The notes under the pieces are model-generated. The model saw only the letters and a list, made by a program, of their open reading frames with translations, did not search any database and was not told the origin of the DNA. The position numbers and the translations under genes are program-made. A DNA stretch of 64,000 nucleotides. Origin: Mucilaginibacter ginsenosidivorax (GTDB taxonomy: Bacteria > Bacteroidota > Bacteroidia > Sphingobacteriales > Sphingobacteriaceae). Of the stretch, positions 16,689-27,704 are shown in pieces; the stretch's first letter is position 1; each line of letters begins with the position of its first letter. The stretch spans positions 620,001-684,000 of the forward strand of contig NZ_CP042437.1 of assembly GCF_007971525.1 (NCBI RefSeq), given 5' to 3'.

Positions 16689-19394
16689 TTAATTTTTTTG
16701 CACCGGAAGGGCAAAATAAAAAGTAGAGCCTTCGCCTTCGGCACTATTAACCCAAATACGACCACCCTCACGTTTTATAATTTCCGAAGATATGTACAAA
16801 CCAAGCCCCAAACCGGGGAAAGTATGCTGTTTTACGCCACTAACGCGGTAAAATTGTTCAAAAACCCGCTCTTGTTTTTCTTTGGAGATACCAATGCCAA
16901 AATCCTGTACGCCCACTAACACCTCTTCATTTTCTTTTCTCGTACTAATAATAATTTCTTTAGTGTGAGGCGAGTATTTGATAGCATTGGTTATTAAATT
17001 TACCAGTACCTGGCTTACCCTTTCACGATCGGCATACACTTGTCCTGTTTGCTGCATATCTTCAAAAAGTGTATGTTTTTGCGTAGTACGTTGTAAATCC
17101 TCTACCACTTCGGCTATCAATTGATTAAAATCAAACCAGGTATAGTTAAATTGCAGCCTGCCAGAGTTTATTTTGGTAACATCAAGCAAATCGGCAATAA
17201 GGCTGGTGAGGCGGTTTAACTGGGCGTCCATTTTACTAATCATCGCGGCTTCACGCATATCACCTTTTTGAGTCAGCATACGCTCAAGTACCTGCGTATA
17301 AGCTTTAATACTGGTTACCGGCGTTTTGAGTTCATGACTGGCAATGCCAATAAATTCATCTTTTTGCTGCTGCAGTAGTTTTTGCTCAGTAATGTCAAAA
17401 GTAACCCCTACCATAATTGTAGCCCTGCCGGCTTGGTCATACCTGGCCTTGCCCGATGCATTTATCCAATGGATTGATCCATCGGGCCATTGTACCTGGT
17501 ATTCTATATTGTAAACGCTATGGTTTGTAATGGCCTCGTCTATCTTTTGCTTAACCACATCACGGTATTGGGGCAATATTAAGGATATAACATCTTCAAA
17601 CTCAAATTCAGCCTCGCTATCTAAACCATAATTGGCTTTAAATTGCGCCGTGCAAGTCATCAAACCTGTATCAATAACCAATTCATATGACCCCAGCCGG
17701 CCAGCTTCCAAAGCAATCTCCAGGCGCTGGTTAATTTTTAGTAACTCTTCGTGATATTCTTTTTCCTGGGTTACATCAAGTACTGTACCCAGCAAACGTA
17801 TTGGTTTGTTATCTTCATCAAAATAAACCTTGCCTTCGGTTTGAATCCAGCGAACGCTACCGTCGTCCCAAATTATCCGGCTTTCATAATACAAGTGGCC
17901 GGTTTTTAAGGCTTCTTCAAAAGCACGGAGCCTTACTTGCCGGTCATCTGCCTTAAGCTTACTTAAATAGTCATCGTGTTCAGGAACACCCTGTAACCCG
18001 AATATTGCATTAAGCCTATCCGATCCTATAATTTTTCCGGTTACCAGGTTATAGTCAAAGCTGCCCATCTCGGCTGCATCCAGGGCAAGCCTGGCCCGCT
18101 CCTCGGCATCCTCAATTTTACGCTTGGCAATTACTTGCTCTGTAACTTCTGAGGCCACACCAATTACACCGGTTATACCATTGTTATCGCGCAATGGCTC
18201 ATAAACAAAATTAATATAAGTTACCTCAACCTTTCCATCACGCGGCAGCATTACCAGGTGTTCCCGGGCTTCAAATCTTTCGCCCGTGAGGTATACGTTT
18301 TCCAACAGTATTTCTAAACCCTGTCCCTTCGCTTCCGGCAGGCTCTCAAATATGGGCTTCCCCATGATTTCCTCAGGTCCCCTGCCCCAAAGCTGGTACA
18401 TGGGGTCGTTTGCTACCTCAACAACAAAATGTGGCCCTTTAAATACGGCTATTGCCACCGGGGCCTGCAATATCAAAGCTCGAAATTGTTGTTCGCTCCG
18501 TGTAAGTTCTATCCGGGCTACTACCTCTTCGGTTATATCCTGCAAAGTGCCGTTTAAGCGTACCGCAGTACCTTTTTCGTCAAAAAGCGCTTTTCCTTTC
18601 GCCCTTACTATCCGTTCTGCTTTTGTTTCGGGATGGATAATAGTATATTCTGTATCATATTTACCTCCAGATGATGGTTGCAAAGCCTCCTCAATTGCGC
18701 TTGCAACCCTTTCGCGGTCTTTCTCGGCTATTACGCTTATGGCCAGGGGCAATTCAATTTCAGCTTCGGGCTTAAGTCCAAACCAGCTTTTAAGCCGGTT
18801 ATTGCCTATAAACTTATTGTTATATGGATTAAGGTCCCAGGTACCTAATTCGGCTGCATCTATGGCAAACTCCAATTCCTGTTTGCTCTCCCGAATCTGG
18901 TTTAGGCCAAGCACCTTTTCGGTTGTTTCGGTACACGCTACTATAATACCTCCCGGATTACCGGATTCATCTAAAACGGGGCTATAGCTAAACGTCCAAT
19001 AAATATCTTCGGTGGTGCCGTTACGGTAAAATGGTATCAGTTGGTCTTCATGCCAGGTTGCCCCGCCGCCCGATAATACCTGCTGAATAAGTGGTTCAAG
19101 AACATGCCATATATCAGACCAGAATACTTTTGCAGGCTGACCTAACAGTTGCGGATGCTTGCCATTTACACCCAAACTGGGGCGATAGGCATCGTTATAA
19201 AAACAAACCAGGTCCGGGCCCCAGTACATGAACATCGGGAACCGGGAATTTAAAACTATACCGACGGTTGTTAGCAGGCTAACCGGCCATTTATCAGGCG
19301 TACCTATTGATGTTTGCGACCAGTCGTGCTCCCTGATCAGGGTAGCCATCTCGCCACTGCCCTCTAAAAATTTGTAGTTATGGTGTTGCATCAA
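16689..19394 (-). CDS. soluble multi-PAS sensor histidine kinase
   Basis: The 901-residue protein has no membrane segment or signal. It contains about five PAS/PAC modules (for example HLVMLPRDGKVEVTYINFVYEP, and three DITEE/VTQEK/DITEQ PAC ends). HisKA (FIGIASHELKTPVTSIKAY) and HATPase (VLVNLITNAIKYSP, DFGIGISKE, GLGLGLYI) follow. It should sense a cytoplasmic ligand, redox state or light-like cue through the PAS array; the ligand cannot be told. It lies upstream of the single receiver protein. Confidence 0.92.
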   Translation of the reverse strand: MMQHHNYKFLEGSGEMATLIREHDWSQTSIGTPDKWPVSLLTTVGIVLNSRFPMFMYWGPDLVCFYNDAYRPSLGVNGKHPQLLGQPAKVFWSDIWHVLEPLIQQVLSGGGATWHEDQLIPFYRNGTTEDIYWTFSYSPVLDESGNPGGIIVACTETTEKVLGLNQIRESKQELEFAIDAAELGTWDLNPYNNKFIGNNRLKSWFGLKPEAEIELPLAISVIAEKDRERVASAIEEALQPSSGGKYDTEYTIIHPETKAERIVRAKGKALFDEKGTAVRLNGTLQDITEEVVARIELTRSEQQFRALILQAPVAIAVFKGPHFVVEVANDPMYQLWGRGPEEIMGKPIFESLPEAKGQGLEILLENVYLTGERFEAREHLVMLPRDGKVEVTYINFVYEPLRDNNGITGVIGVASEVTEQVIAKRKIEDAEERARLALDAAEMGSFDYNLVTGKIIGSDRLNAIFGLQGVPEHDDYLSKLKADDRQVRLRAFEEALKTGHLYYESRIIWDDGSVRWIQTEGKVYFDEDNKPIRLLGTVLDVTQEKEYHEELLKINQRLEIALEAGRLGSYELVIDTGLMTCTAQFKANYGLDSEAEFEFEDVISLILPQYRDVVKQKIDEAITNHSVYNIEYQVQWPDGSIHWINASGKARYDQAGRATIMVGVTFDITEQKLLQQQKDEFIGIASHELKTPVTSIKAYTQVLERMLTQKGDMREAAMISKMDAQLNRLTSLIADLLDVTKINSGRLQFNYTWFDFNQLIAEVVEDLQRTTQKHTLFEDMQQTGQVYADRERVSQVLVNLITNAIKYSPHTKEIIISTRKENEEVLVGVQDFGIGISKEKQERVFEQFYRVSGVKQHTFPGLGLGLYISSEIIKREGGRIWVNSAEGEGSTFYFALPVQKN

Positions 19395-19422
19395 CCGGAA
19401 TTGCCGTTAACTTTTAACAACA

Positions 19423-19458
19423 ACTAATATAACTTTTTGTAATAAAAAATATATTAGT
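19423..19458. promoter_or_regulatory. inverted repeat upstream of the PAS kinase
   Basis: ACTAATATA (19423-19431) and TATATTAGT (19450-19458) form a perfect 9-bp inverted repeat around an A/T-rich loop. It lies 29 bp upstream of the kinase start and 51 bp past the NIPSNAP stop, so it could be an operator or a weak terminator. Confidence 0.35.
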
Positions 19459-19508
19459 AATTAAATTCCAATTACAACCGCCTTGTCTAAATTTTGTTTG
19501 AATGGATA

Positions 19509-20291
19509 TTAATAATCAGAGTATTCGGTTGGGAAAAGAAAGAAAATATCAGCTTTCGACACATTGTGCTGATACTCGGCCTTTGCCGAAAGGGTTTTCC
19601 AATAAGCATCGTTACCAAACGCCGCCCAGTGCTTCTCTCTTTCTTCTTTATTTTCAAAGGTGGTCATGTACATCAGGTTGGGCATATGCGAGCCCGATAC
19701 TACCTCCGAGTAAAAAACCGCGTTAAAGCCAAGGCGTTTAAACAGCCCTATTTCGTCGCCGTCATTAAACATGCGTACTTTGTTGTAGTTATATTTTTCT
19801 GTAGGGCTTTCATAGCTCCTGAGTTCGTAAACCCTATCTGCCCTATTACCGGTAAGCCCGGGAACAGCGGGCGCCGGCATACCAGGGAAAGCATGCAATA
19901 TCATAATTTCAATGCGTGAATAAGGGGCGTCTTTATAATCGGCATTCATGTACTCCTCGCCATCGGTAAAATATTGGGTATCGCCCTGTAATTTTTTATC
20001 AATACCTGTAAGTTTGTCTAAACTGGTAAACGGGGTGTAAACATAAATACGCCTATCTGCAGTGTCCTGTTTTACGGGTTTAAATACACCAACATTGGGT
20101 ATGCCTGCCCTGTGCAGCGCCGGTAAATAAGCATCCTTTAAATAATGTTCAATTTTTGCCTCCTGATCCAACGTTTTGTAGTGGTAAACTTTAAGCTCAT
20201 AATAATACCTTTTTGGAGAGGCAGATAAGCTAAAAGCCAAAAGCAGCAAGCCAAAAGCCAAGGTAAATGTACGGGTAAGTTGTGTTTTCAT
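19509..20291 (-). CDS. exported NIPSNAP family protein
   Basis: The 260-residue protein has a signal peptide (FTLAFGLLLLAFSLSASP) and two NIPSNAP-type ferredoxin-like halves: YYYELKVYHYKTLDQEAKIEHYL early, and VYELRSYESPTEKYNYNKVRMF...FKRLGFNAVFYSEV later. The family has a dimeric alpha/beta barrel fold. No catalytic role is established for bacterial members, although they often occur near sugar or carbohydrate genes. It is downstream of the large hybrid kinase by 36 bp and may be co-transcribed. Confidence 0.85.
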   Translation of the reverse strand: MKTQLTRTFTLAFGLLLLAFSLSASPKRYYYELKVYHYKTLDQEAKIEHYLKDAYLPALHRAGIPNVGVFKPVKQDTADRRIYVYTPFTSLDKLTGIDKKLQGDTQYFTDGEEYMNADYKDAPYSRIEIMILHAFPGMPAPAVPGLTGNRADRVYELRSYESPTEKYNYNKVRMFNDGDEIGLFKRLGFNAVFYSEVVSGSHMPNLMYMTTFENKEEREKHWAAFGNDAYWKTLSAKAEYQHNVSKADIFFLFPTEYSDY

Positions 20292-20327
20292 GAATACTTA
20301 AAATTTCGTAAATATAGATTCAAACTT

Positions 20328-23300
20328 TTAATTTCCGGGCATTTTGTTGATGAATTTGCCCCATTTTTCCAGCATATCCATAATATCCAAAAGCTTCATA
20401 GGTTTGCTCAAATAATCATCCATCCCCGCCTCAATACAGGCCGCCCTGTCTTCGGGCAGCGCATTAGCCGTCATCGCTATAATAACCGGCTGTGTGGTCA
20501 TATTCTGCCGTATAAAGCGGGTGGTTTCAAGCCCGTCCATACCGGGCATTTGCACATCCATCAGTATCACATCGTAATCTTTAGCCATCAACGCGTTTAC
20601 AGCCTCGTGCCCGTTTTCGGCCAAATCTGCAGTAAATCCCATTTTTGTTAAAATATGAATTGCCAGCCGCTGGTTAATAACATTATCCTCGGCAATTAAA
20701 ATACGCATGGGGTACCGCTTTGCAAACTCTTCCGAAAACTGCGAATGAGTAAGTTGCGCATCTTTTTTTTGCGGCGTAAGCTTTTTTAATTGTTCTGTAA
20801 CCAGTTTGTGCAACACATGGTGTTTTACGGGCTTGGTCAATACGGCGTCAAATAGGTTTGCTTCGTTTTTATGATGCTCGCCACCTACCGAGCTTACCAG
20901 GATTACAGGTAGGGCCGGCCATTGCTTTTTAATTTCTTTTGCTACCTGCGCGCCGTCCATGCCCGGCATTTTCATATCTGTTATTACCAGGTCGACAGCA
21001 ACACTCTGCATTAGTATTTTAATAGCTTCCGCGCCCGATGAGGCCATCACCGGCTCATATTTCCATTGGCGCAGCAGCGTTTCCATAATCTCACGATTGG
21101 TTAAATTATCATCAATAACCATGATGCGCTTATTCTCCAGTTCGGCGAGGTTCTGGTACACATAATTGCGTTTGGCCTTGTTGCCGATTTTGGTTTTGAT
21201 GCTGAAAGCAAAGGTTGTGCCGACACCAACCTCGCTTTTTACCGTAATCTCGCCGCCCATTATTTTAACAAGCTTTTCGCTAATGGCCAGCCCCAGCCCC
21301 GAGCCGCCATATTTTCGGGTGGTGCTTGAATCAACCTGGGAAAAGGCTTTAAACAGGCGTTCCATCTTATCCTCGGGGATGCCGATACCTGTATCGCGCA
21401 CTTTAAACAGCAGTTCAAGCACCCCGTGCTGGTTGCTTTTAACCGATACGCTGATAAATACTTCGCCCTGCGTAGTGAATTTGATGGCGTTACCCACCAG
21501 GTTTATCAAAATCTGGCGCAGGCGTAACGAATCGGAAACTATTTGAGCCGGTACATCGTGCTGCACCTGGTATACCAGATCGAGATTGGAGCGCGACGAT
21601 TTCTCGGCAAAAACATCCAGTACGCTTTCGATGCATTCGCGCAAATCAAAATCTTCCTGCTCAATTTCCATGTTTCCGGATTCGATCTTAGAAAAATCCA
21701 GGATGTCGTTAATCACTGTCAACAGGGCATCGCCGCTTGTTTTTATCGTTTCGGTATATTCTTCCTGTTCGGGCGTTAGGCTTGTACTGGCCAGCAGCGA
21801 CGCCATGCCAATTACGCCATTCATAGGCGTACGAATTTCATGGCTCATAGTAGCCAGGAAAACACTTTTTGCCTTGTTGGCAGCCTCGGCATCCTCTTTT
21901 GCTTTTTCGGCCTCCTCACGGGCTTTTTCGGCAGCCTCCCGCGAAATGCGTTCGTCGATAGTCATTTTGGTCAGGCTGTCTGTGCGTTCTTCAACCAAAC
22001 GTTCCAATACCAATTTTTGCTTTTTCTCGAGCATAATACGATACCTGAAAAAGGCATCAACCAGGCCGATGATACCTAAAAGTACCAGCAGCCTAAACCA
22101 CCAGGTTAACCAGAACGGCGGCACTATGGTAATTTGCAAACCAGTTGTAACCGGCGACCAGTTACCCGCAGTGTTTTTATATTTTAATTTAAACTGATAA
22201 TGCCCGGGAGGCAAATTGGTGTATGAGGCTGTATTGCGACTACCCACGTTATTCCATTCCTTATCAAAATTTTCAAGGATATAACTGTACTGATTTTTAT
22301 CGGCTGATGCATAATCAAGCGCAGCATAACGCATGGTTATTGTCGACTGACGATAGGATAACGTAATAGATTTGGTATCCACAATTTCCTGCTTAAGCGG
22401 CGATGGGTCTTGAGCATTACGCGCAATCGTCAACGATTTATTAAACAGCTGAAAATCGGTAATTACGAGGGGCGAAAAGCCGGCGGGCTTTAAAATTTGC
22501 CCTGGCTTAAAGCCGTTAAACCCGTTAATGCCGCCAAAGTATAATTTACCATCGCTGGTTTGTAGTGCCGAATGCGATTTAAACTCATCTTCCTGCAATC
22601 CATCTTCTACGCTATAATTTTTAAAAGTGCGTTTAACAGGGTCAAAATTAGAAAGGCCATTGTTGGTGCTAACCCACAGCGTCCCTTTTTTATCCTCCCT
22701 TACCGCATAAATAATGTCGCTGGGCAGGCCATCTTTGGTACTAAAAACGGTAAAGTGCCCGGTTTCGGGGTCAAAAAGATCTAAGCCTAATAAGGTGCTT
22801 ACCCATAGCCGCCCCTTGCTATCTTCAAAAATATCCGGAACCCCGTTATTGCTTATGCTATTTGTTTTTTCATCGTGTATAAAGCGGGTGAAGGAGTTTG
22901 TTGCTGGGTTATATTTATTCAGGCCGCCATCAAAGGTACCTATCCAGAGGTTTCCCTTGCTATCTTCAAATAGCGAATATATCCTGTCGCTACTCACGCT
23001 ACCGGCATTATGAGCATCAAACCTAAACGTTTTAAACAATTTTGTTTTGTTATCAAACCTGTTTAGTCCCCCATTATAGGTACCTATCCACGCATCCCCG
23101 TCTCGGGTATGTATCAGCGCGTATATATTGTTGTTGCTTAAGCTATTGGGATTGGCCGGATCATTTAAATAGTGTCTGAACTTACCTGTTGCCTTATTAA
23201 AAACAGAAATCCCCCCCGACCATGTGCCTATCCAATAGTCGCCCTGGCGGTCCTGGTTGATGGAGAGCACGTAATTTGCCGAAATACTATTTTTATCACC

Positions 23301-24530
23301 GGCTTGTTTGATATATTGTTTTACGGTGCCATTTTTGTTAAAAACGGTGATCCCCCCTCCATCGCTGCCTACCCAAATATTTTTATCATTATCTTCATAA
23401 AGCGACAGCACAAAATTATTTGACAAACTCGCAGGCGATGCGGTATGCCGGTAATGATCAAAACTTTGAGTACTGCGCTTAAACAAGTTAACACCTCCGC
23501 TAAAAGCGCCGAGCCACATATTCCCTAATCTATCCCGGCAAATGCTGTAAATGGTATTGCCATTAATGCTGTTTTTATCAATATCATCATGAGCATAGGT
23601 ATTGATTACCCCGGTTTGAAAGTTGAAGATGCTAAGCCCAGCATTCTCCGACCCTACCCACAGGTTATCATTTAGGTCCATCCCTATGCTCAGGATTGTA
23701 TTACCGGCTATGGTGCCGGCCTGCTTGTCGCTATGCAGATAGTGTTTAAATGTGCCTTTATCCCTGTCAAATAAATTAAGCCCGGCATCCATAGTACCCA
23801 CCCAAATTCTTTGATTATTGTCTTCAAAAAGAGCCGTAATGTCATTTTGGGAAATGGAGTTATTATCTGCATCTGCATGCCGGAACAACCTGAATGAATT
23901 GCTCTTTCTATTAAGCAAGTTTAATCCGCCCCCTGATGTACCAACCCAAAGATTGTGTTTCGAATCTTCAAGCACGGTAGCAACGTTATCATTACTCAAT
24001 GACGTACTATCGGTTTCTGAATGGTGATAATGTGTAAACTTGTTTTTTTTGATATCGAAGTAATCGAGCCCTCCCTTTTGCATTCCTATCCACAAATTGC
24101 CATCATGATCAATGGCCAGGTCATTTATGGTGTTATATGATAAGCTGTTAATATTTTTATTATCGTGCTGATAACGTAAAAAACGCCCGGATTTGAAATC
24201 ATATTTATTTAATCCGATGGCGGTAGCAACCCAAATATTGCCCTGCTTATCCTGAACCACATCTGTAACCACATTACTGCTCAGGCTATTGTTATCGGTA
24301 GCGCTGTGTTTATAATTTATAAAGCTGTAACCATCATAACGGTTAAGGCCATCGCGGGTGCCTATCCACATAAAACCCCGAATACCCTGCATAATACAAC
24401 TTACGTTAACCTGCGATAGGCCCTCACGGGTTCCAAAGTGCTCAAATTTAAGGTTAGCCTGCTGCGAAAAACTTTTTAAAGCAAAAAGCTGCAGCAGTAC
24501 ACTTAAAAATAAATACTTGTAAATATTCAA
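20328..24530 (-). CDS. propeller-type hybrid histidine kinase with two receivers, no DNA-binding domain
   Basis: The 1400-residue protein starts at a TTG (24528-24530) before signal [19 protein letters not shown]. About fourteen two-component propeller repeats (SLS.N.V....D..GNLWVGT pattern, about 35-650) make the periplasmic sensor. A Y_Y_Y domain (about 690-780) and a membrane helix (about 790-810) follow. Next are an E/A/K coiled coil, HisKA ([18 protein letters not shown]), HATPase and receivers near 1110-1230 ([12 protein letters not shown]) and 1260-1390 ([12 protein letters not shown]). Classical Bacteroidota HTCS end in an AraC-type helix-turn-helix; this one does not, so its output must go through another protein. 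Sugar sensing is inferred from the neighbouring cluster. Confidence 0.92.
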   Translation of the reverse strand: MNIYKYLFLSVLLQLFALKSFSQQANLKFEHFGTREGLSQVNVSCIMQGIRGFMWIGTRDGLNRYDGYSFINYKHSATDNNSLSSNVVTDVVQDKQGNIWVATAIGLNKYDFKSGRFLRYQHDNKNINSLSYNTINDLAIDHDGNLWIGMQKGGLDYFDIKKNKFTHYHHSETDSTSLSNDNVATVLEDSKHNLWVGTSGGGLNLLNRKSNSFRLFRHADADNNSISQNDITALFEDNNQRIWVGTMDAGLNLFDRDKGTFKHYLHSDKQAGTIAGNTILSIGMDLNDNLWVGSENAGLSIFNFQTGVINTYAHDDIDKNSINGNTIYSICRDRLGNMWLGAFSGGVNLFKRSTQSFDHYRHTASPASLSNNFVLSLYEDNDKNIWVGSDGGGITVFNKNGTVKQYIKQAGDKNSISANYVLSINQDRQGDYWIGTWSGGISVFNKATGKFRHYLNDPANPNSLSNNNIYALIHTRDGDAWIGTYNGGLNRFDNKTKLFKTFRFDAHNAGSVSSDRIYSLFEDSKGNLWIGTFDGGLNKYNPATNSFTRFIHDEKTNSISNNGVPDIFEDSKGRLWVSTLLGLDLFDPETGHFTVFSTKDGLPSDIIYAVREDKKGTLWVSTNNGLSNFDPVKRTFKNYSVEDGLQEDEFKSHSALQTSDGKLYFGGINGFNGFKPGQILKPAGFSPLVITDFQLFNKSLTIARNAQDPSPLKQEIVDTKSITLSYRQSTITMRYAALDYASADKNQYSYILENFDKEWNNVGSRNTASYTNLPPGHYQFKLKYKNTAGNWSPVTTGLQITIVPPFWLTWWFRLLVLLGIIGLVDAFFRYRIMLEKKQKLVLERLVEERTDSLTKMTIDERISREAAEKAREEAEKAKEDAEAANKAKSVFLATMSHEIRTPMNGVIGMASLLASTSLTPEQEEYTETIKTSGDALLTVINDILDFSKIESGNMEIEQEDFDLRECIESVLDVFAEKSSRSNLDLVYQVQHDVPAQIVSDSLRLRQILINLVGNAIKFTTQGEVFISVSVKSNQHGVLELLFKVRDTGIGIPEDKMERLFKAFSQVDSSTTRKYGGSGLGLAISEKLVKIMGGEITVKSEVGVGTTFAFSIKTKIGNKAKRNYVYQNLAELENKRIMVIDDNLTNREIMETLLRQWKYEPVMASSGAEAIKILMQSVAVDLVITDMKMPGMDGAQVAKEIKKQWPALPVILVSSVGGEHHKNEANLFDAVLTKPVKHHVLHKLVTEQLKKLTPQKKDAQLTHSQFSEEFAKRYPMRILIAEDNVINQRLAIHILTKMGFTADLAENGHEAVNALMAKDYDVILMDVQMPGMDGLETTRFIRQNMTTQPVIIAMTANALPEDRAACIEAGMDDYLSKPMKLLDIMDMLEKWGKFINKMPGN

Positions 24531-24875
24531 ATCGATAGTATATTGATAATTAACTGGTTAAGTAAAACTCATTAAGATAAGCGGGCATCATAACAGGCTT
24601 TAGGGTTTTATTTAGGTACTAATAAGTCAGTATTGAATAAAAAGTTCAATATAAGTATTTTTATGAGAATAAAACGGAGAGATTTTTACCAGGCAGGGCA
24701 AACGCATCTAAACAGCTAATGGAATAACCTTAAGGCATCTGGAAGATATAAGCGTAAAACGACGTCTTGTTTTTGTTTGCTGATCCGGGGTAGATGATCC
24801 GGCTGCCGAAGAGACTTGTACTGGCCAACAACATGCACCAGTATTTCGATGAGCCTAAATTGTGTGACACAATTT

Positions 24876-24964
24876 AGTGTTAACCATATTAAAATACAAA
24901 GTATTGATTATCAAATATTTATAAATATATTATCTAAAATGTGTTAAGTTATGTTAACCCAGTT
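24876..24964 (+). repeat. 89-bp dispersed repeat, copy A
   Basis: The segment aligns without gaps to 53581-53669 in the same orientation. The last third (TAAAATGTGTTAAGTTATG and onward) is identical, and TATTGATTATCAAATA is also shared. Immediately before it lies a palindrome AAATTGTGTGACACAATTT (24857-24875). The rest of the 24531-25046 gap shows no credible gene. Confidence 0.8.
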
Positions 24965-25046
24965 AGCTGCCTGACTGTGCTTTGCCAAGGCCTCAAATAG
25001 TAAAATGTTTTTTTGTGGATGGATTTTGTACGCCATTTATAAACTT

Positions 25047-25082
25047 AAAAAGCCCATCCCAATAAATCAGGATGAGCTTTTT
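25047..25082 (-). terminator. rho-independent terminator of the sugar-oxidation cluster
   Basis: AAAAAGCCCATCC (25047-25059) pairs with GGATGAGCTTTTT (25070-25082) with one mismatch. On the minus strand the stem ends in a U-rich tract, 19 bp after the DUF1080 stop codon. Confidence 0.8.
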
Positions 25083-25100
25083 TAATAATAAATTGGCTAC

Positions 25101-25871
25101 TTACAATTCTCTTACCCAGATATTGCGGAAGCTAAGCGGCTCGCTCTTATCTCCGTGGGCTTGCAGCTTTATTGGCGACGCACCGTGGGCTTTGCCTTCA
25201 TAAGATGGCTTACCAATGTATTGGGTTGGGCCAAGCAATTCAAAGTTATTTTCAACAAGCACGCCGTTAAAGAACACGGTTGCCCGTGCGGCCGATTTTA
25301 GTGTGCCATCCTGGTTAAACACCGGAGCCGTCCAAACAACATCATACACATTCCACTCACCTGGCTTGCGGCCTGGGTTTGCCAACGGGATAACCTGTTT
25401 GTATAAACTGCCTGCCATGCCGTTTACATAGGTTTTGTTGTTGTATGAGTCTAAAACCTGTAGTTCATAACCGGCATCACCTTTACCTATTGATGCTAAA
25501 AACACACCGCTGTTGCCGCGGGCCTGGCCGCTGCCGGTAATGCTTGCAGGCACACGCCACTCAATATGTAATTGATAATTAGTAAATTTTTTCCTGGTTT
25601 CGATGTTCCCGGTGGCTTTGTTCACCGTAAGGATATCGCCTTTCACCGTCCATTTAGCAGGTGCCTGGGTCTCTACATCTACCCATTCATCAAGCCCTTT
25701 ACCATCAAATAAAATAACGGCATCAGATGGTGCATCGCCTAAAACTTTACCTGGCACTACAGTTTTGGGGATTGGTTCCCAAATTTCGGTATCCTCGGGT
25801 TTGGCATTTTGCGCGTTGGCCATAAAAAAGCTCCCGGCTAAAATGGTTGTTAATATTATTGAATATCTCAT
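25101..25871 (-). CDS. DUF1080 / 3-keto-disaccharide hydrolase-like exported protein
   Basis: The 256-residue protein has a signal peptide (IILTTILAGSFFMANAQ) and a concanavalin-like DUF1080 domain: AVILFDGKGLDEWVD, YQLHIEWRVP, RGNSGVFLASIG, YELQVLDSYNN and the end motif PLSFRNIWVREL. Members of PF06439 act on 3-keto-glycosides formed by sugar 3-dehydrogenases; the exact chemistry of this one is inferred. It is the last gene before a strong terminator and sits behind two TIM-barrel epimerase-like genes. The secreted location fits a periplasmic pathway. Confidence 0.85.
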   Translation of the reverse strand: MRYSIILTTILAGSFFMANAQNAKPEDTEIWEPIPKTVVPGKVLGDAPSDAVILFDGKGLDEWVDVETQAPAKWTVKGDILTVNKATGNIETRKKFTNYQLHIEWRVPASITGSGQARGNSGVFLASIGKGDAGYELQVLDSYNNKTYVNGMAGSLYKQVIPLANPGRKPGEWNVYDVVWTAPVFNQDGTLKSAARATVFFNGVLVENNFELLGPTQYIGKPSYEGKAHGASPIKLQAHGDKSEPLSFRNIWVREL

Positions 25872-25887
25872 GTTATAATTGGTTTTA

Positions 25888-26763
25888 TTATATGTGAAGC
25901 GTATTTTTTAAGTAGGCAGCGCTTTGGGCAATGCTTACATAAGGGTCAATATTAGTGTAATTTTCCTGCTCAACAATAAAGTGTTTTACACCGCCCTGTT
26001 TTGCTTTACTTAATATTTTTACAAAATCAATATCGCCTGTACCTATTTCAGTGTTCAGGTTGCCGTTAGTTTTATCCCTGTCTTTAATGTGCACAAAAGT
26101 AAAACGGCCAGGGTGTTTCTCAAAAATGGCTAAAGGATCCTGTCCGGCGCGTACAACCCAGTATAAATCCATTTCCATATTAACCAGTTTGGGGTCGGTA
26201 TTGTTTAGTACTACATCGTAAAATGTGGTATCGCCAACCGGTGCCCATTCAAAGTTATGGTTATGGTAACCTAATTTTAAACCAGAAGCCTTGCATATCT
26301 CGGCTGCTTTATTCATTTTTTCGGCCACGCCTTTGCAGTCGTCAACGGTTTTTATAAAATTATGGTTTAATGACGGTACTATGATGTAAGTTTGCCCAAT
26401 GGTATTGGCAACTTCCATGTACATTTTCAAATCGTCGGTTTTTCCTTCACCAAAAAACGAATCTAAACCGTAGTGGCCGCTTGGGCTGCTCAGTCCATTA
26501 TCTTTTAATAACGTCCCAAAATCTTTGCTTGGCAATCCCCAATAGCCTTTTTCTTTGCTGTATCCAAAGGTCTCAACTTCTTTGAAACCAGCTTTAGCCA
26601 CTTTACCTATAACACCTTTTACATCGGCTGGTAACTCGTTGCGCAGGCTGTATAGTTGTAGCCCTGCACCATTCTTCTCTTTTGCCGATAGTAAAGACGG
26701 CGCTAACATTGCACCTGCCGAAAGTAGACCGGCCTGTGCTAAAAATGTTCTTCTGGTTGTCAT
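25888..26763 (-). CDS. Tat-exported sugar phosphate isomerase/epimerase-like TIM barrel
   Basis: The 291-residue protein begins TTRRTFLAQAGLLSAGAML, a twin-arginine signal. The barrel (PF01261, xylose-isomerase-like) shows GLQLYSLRNELPADV, LGYHNHNFEW (His/Asn metal shell), NMEMDLYWVVRAG, FTFVHIKDRD and FIVEQENY. Related exported barrels in 3-keto-sugar loci act as epimerases or beta-eliminating lyases. Its position 16 bp upstream of DUF1080 supports a joint role in keto-glycoside processing. Confidence 0.85.
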   Translation of the reverse strand: MTTRRTFLAQAGLLSAGAMLAPSLLSAKEKNGAGLQLYSLRNELPADVKGVIGKVAKAGFKEVETFGYSKEKGYWGLPSKDFGTLLKDNGLSSPSGHYGLDSFFGEGKTDDLKMYMEVANTIGQTYIIVPSLNHNFIKTVDDCKGVAEKMNKAAEICKASGLKLGYHNHNFEWAPVGDTTFYDVVLNNTDPKLVNMEMDLYWVVRAGQDPLAIFEKHPGRFTFVHIKDRDKTNGNLNTEIGTGDIDFVKILSKAKQGGVKHFIVEQENYTNIDPYVSIAQSAAYLKNTLHI

Positions 26764-26813
26764 GTATTTCTGTTTGGTTAATGTACAGTTGGAGTGTGTT
26801 TAAACCATAAGGT

Positions 26814-27704
26814 TTAAACGTCGCAAATATGTACCGCTTTACGCAATGATGCTATGTGATCTGGTTGCTTAGGAATAAACTCCTGAGCAACAAAACCTTT
26901 ATGACCAGTTGCAACAATCGCCTTCATAATAGCCGGATAATAAAGTTCCTGGCTATCATCAATCTCGTTACGGCCAGGTACACCGCCGGTATGGTAATGA
27001 TTGATGTATGGATGATATTGACGGATGTTACGAATCACGTCGCCTTCATCAATTTGCATGTGGTAAATATCAAATAACAATTTAAAATGCTCTGATCCTA
27101 ACCTTTTGGCCAGTTCGGCACCCCATTCTACCCTATCGCATTGGTAATCTTTGTGGTCAATTTTGCTGTTAAGCAGTTCCATTACCAGCACAATATTGTG
27201 CTTTTCGGCCAGCTCAACCATAGGTTTCAAACCTTCAACGCAATTATTCCAACCTGTTTCATTGTCTTTTCCGCGACGGCTGCCACTAAAACAAATCAGG
27301 TTTTTATAACCGGCTGCAGCAACCTTGGGTATCATTTCGCTGTAGTTTTTATGCAACTGGGCATGAAATTGCGTATCGCCAAAGCCATCGGTCAGGTTAA
27401 TTTCGGCACCGTTACACATGGACGAGTATAAGCCGTACTTTTGAAGCGTAGGCCAGTCGGCCGGGCCAACCAGGTCGATACCTTTTATGCCAATATCTTT
27501 GGCGGCAGCGCAAAGTTGCTCAACAGTCATGTCGCCATAGCACCAGCGGCATACGGCGTGGTTAATATTACCTTTTAACGCAGTATCAACTACCATTTCT
27601 TTTTCTCCGGGTTTAAATGACGATAACATACCGGCCGCGGTAATGGCTGCGGTACCGGTAACTATATTTTTTATAGCCGACCGCCTGTTTTGATTTGATT
27701 CCAT
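26814..27704 (-). CDS. Tat-type exported hydroxypyruvate isomerase-like TIM barrel
   Basis: The 296-residue protein starts with a twin-arginine-like signal (QNRRSAIKNIVTGTAAITAAG). The barrel has NHAVCRWCYGDMTVEQLC, IKGIDLVGPADWPTL, VLVMELLNSKIDH, LLFDIYHMQIDEGDV (metal-ligand Asp/His) and YHTGGVPGRNEID. This is the hydroxypyruvate isomerase branch of PF01261. The export signal and the company of sugar oxidation genes argue against a role in glyoxylate metabolism. The 50-bp gap to the next epimerase suggests co-transcription. Confidence 0.82.
   Translation of the reverse strand: MESNQNRRSAIKNIVTGTAAITAAGMLSSFKPGEKEMVVDTALKGNINHAVCRWCYGDMTVEQLCAAAKDIGIKGIDLVGPADWPTLQKYGLYSSMCNGAEINLTDGFGDTQFHAQLHKNYSEMIPKVAAAGYKNLICFSGSRRGKDNETGWNNCVEGLKPMVELAEKHNIVLVMELLNSKIDHKDYQCDRVEWGAELAKRLGSEHFKLLFDIYHMQIDEGDVIRNIRQYHPYINHYHTGGVPGRNEIDDSQELYYPAIMKAIVATGHKGFVAQEFIPKQPDHIASLRKAVHICDV

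Noticed and set aside
18286..18987. 233-residue plus-strand frame opposite the PAS kinase
   Set aside because: It is a shadow of the conserved kinase and shows no domain of its own.
21586..22197. 203-residue plus-strand frame opposite the hybrid kinase
   Set aside because: It is a Ser-rich shadow of the HisKA and coiled-coil coding region.
24789..24875. Possible 27-residue peptide starting MIRLPKRLVLANNMHQYFDE
   Set aside because: It is short, lacks a ribosome site, and runs into the palindrome beside repeat copy A. It may be a relic of a lost gene, but this cannot be supported.
26814..27704. True hydroxypyruvate isomerase of glyoxylate metabolism
   Set aside because: The export signal and lack of glyoxylate genes nearby argue for a periplasmic sugar-related role.
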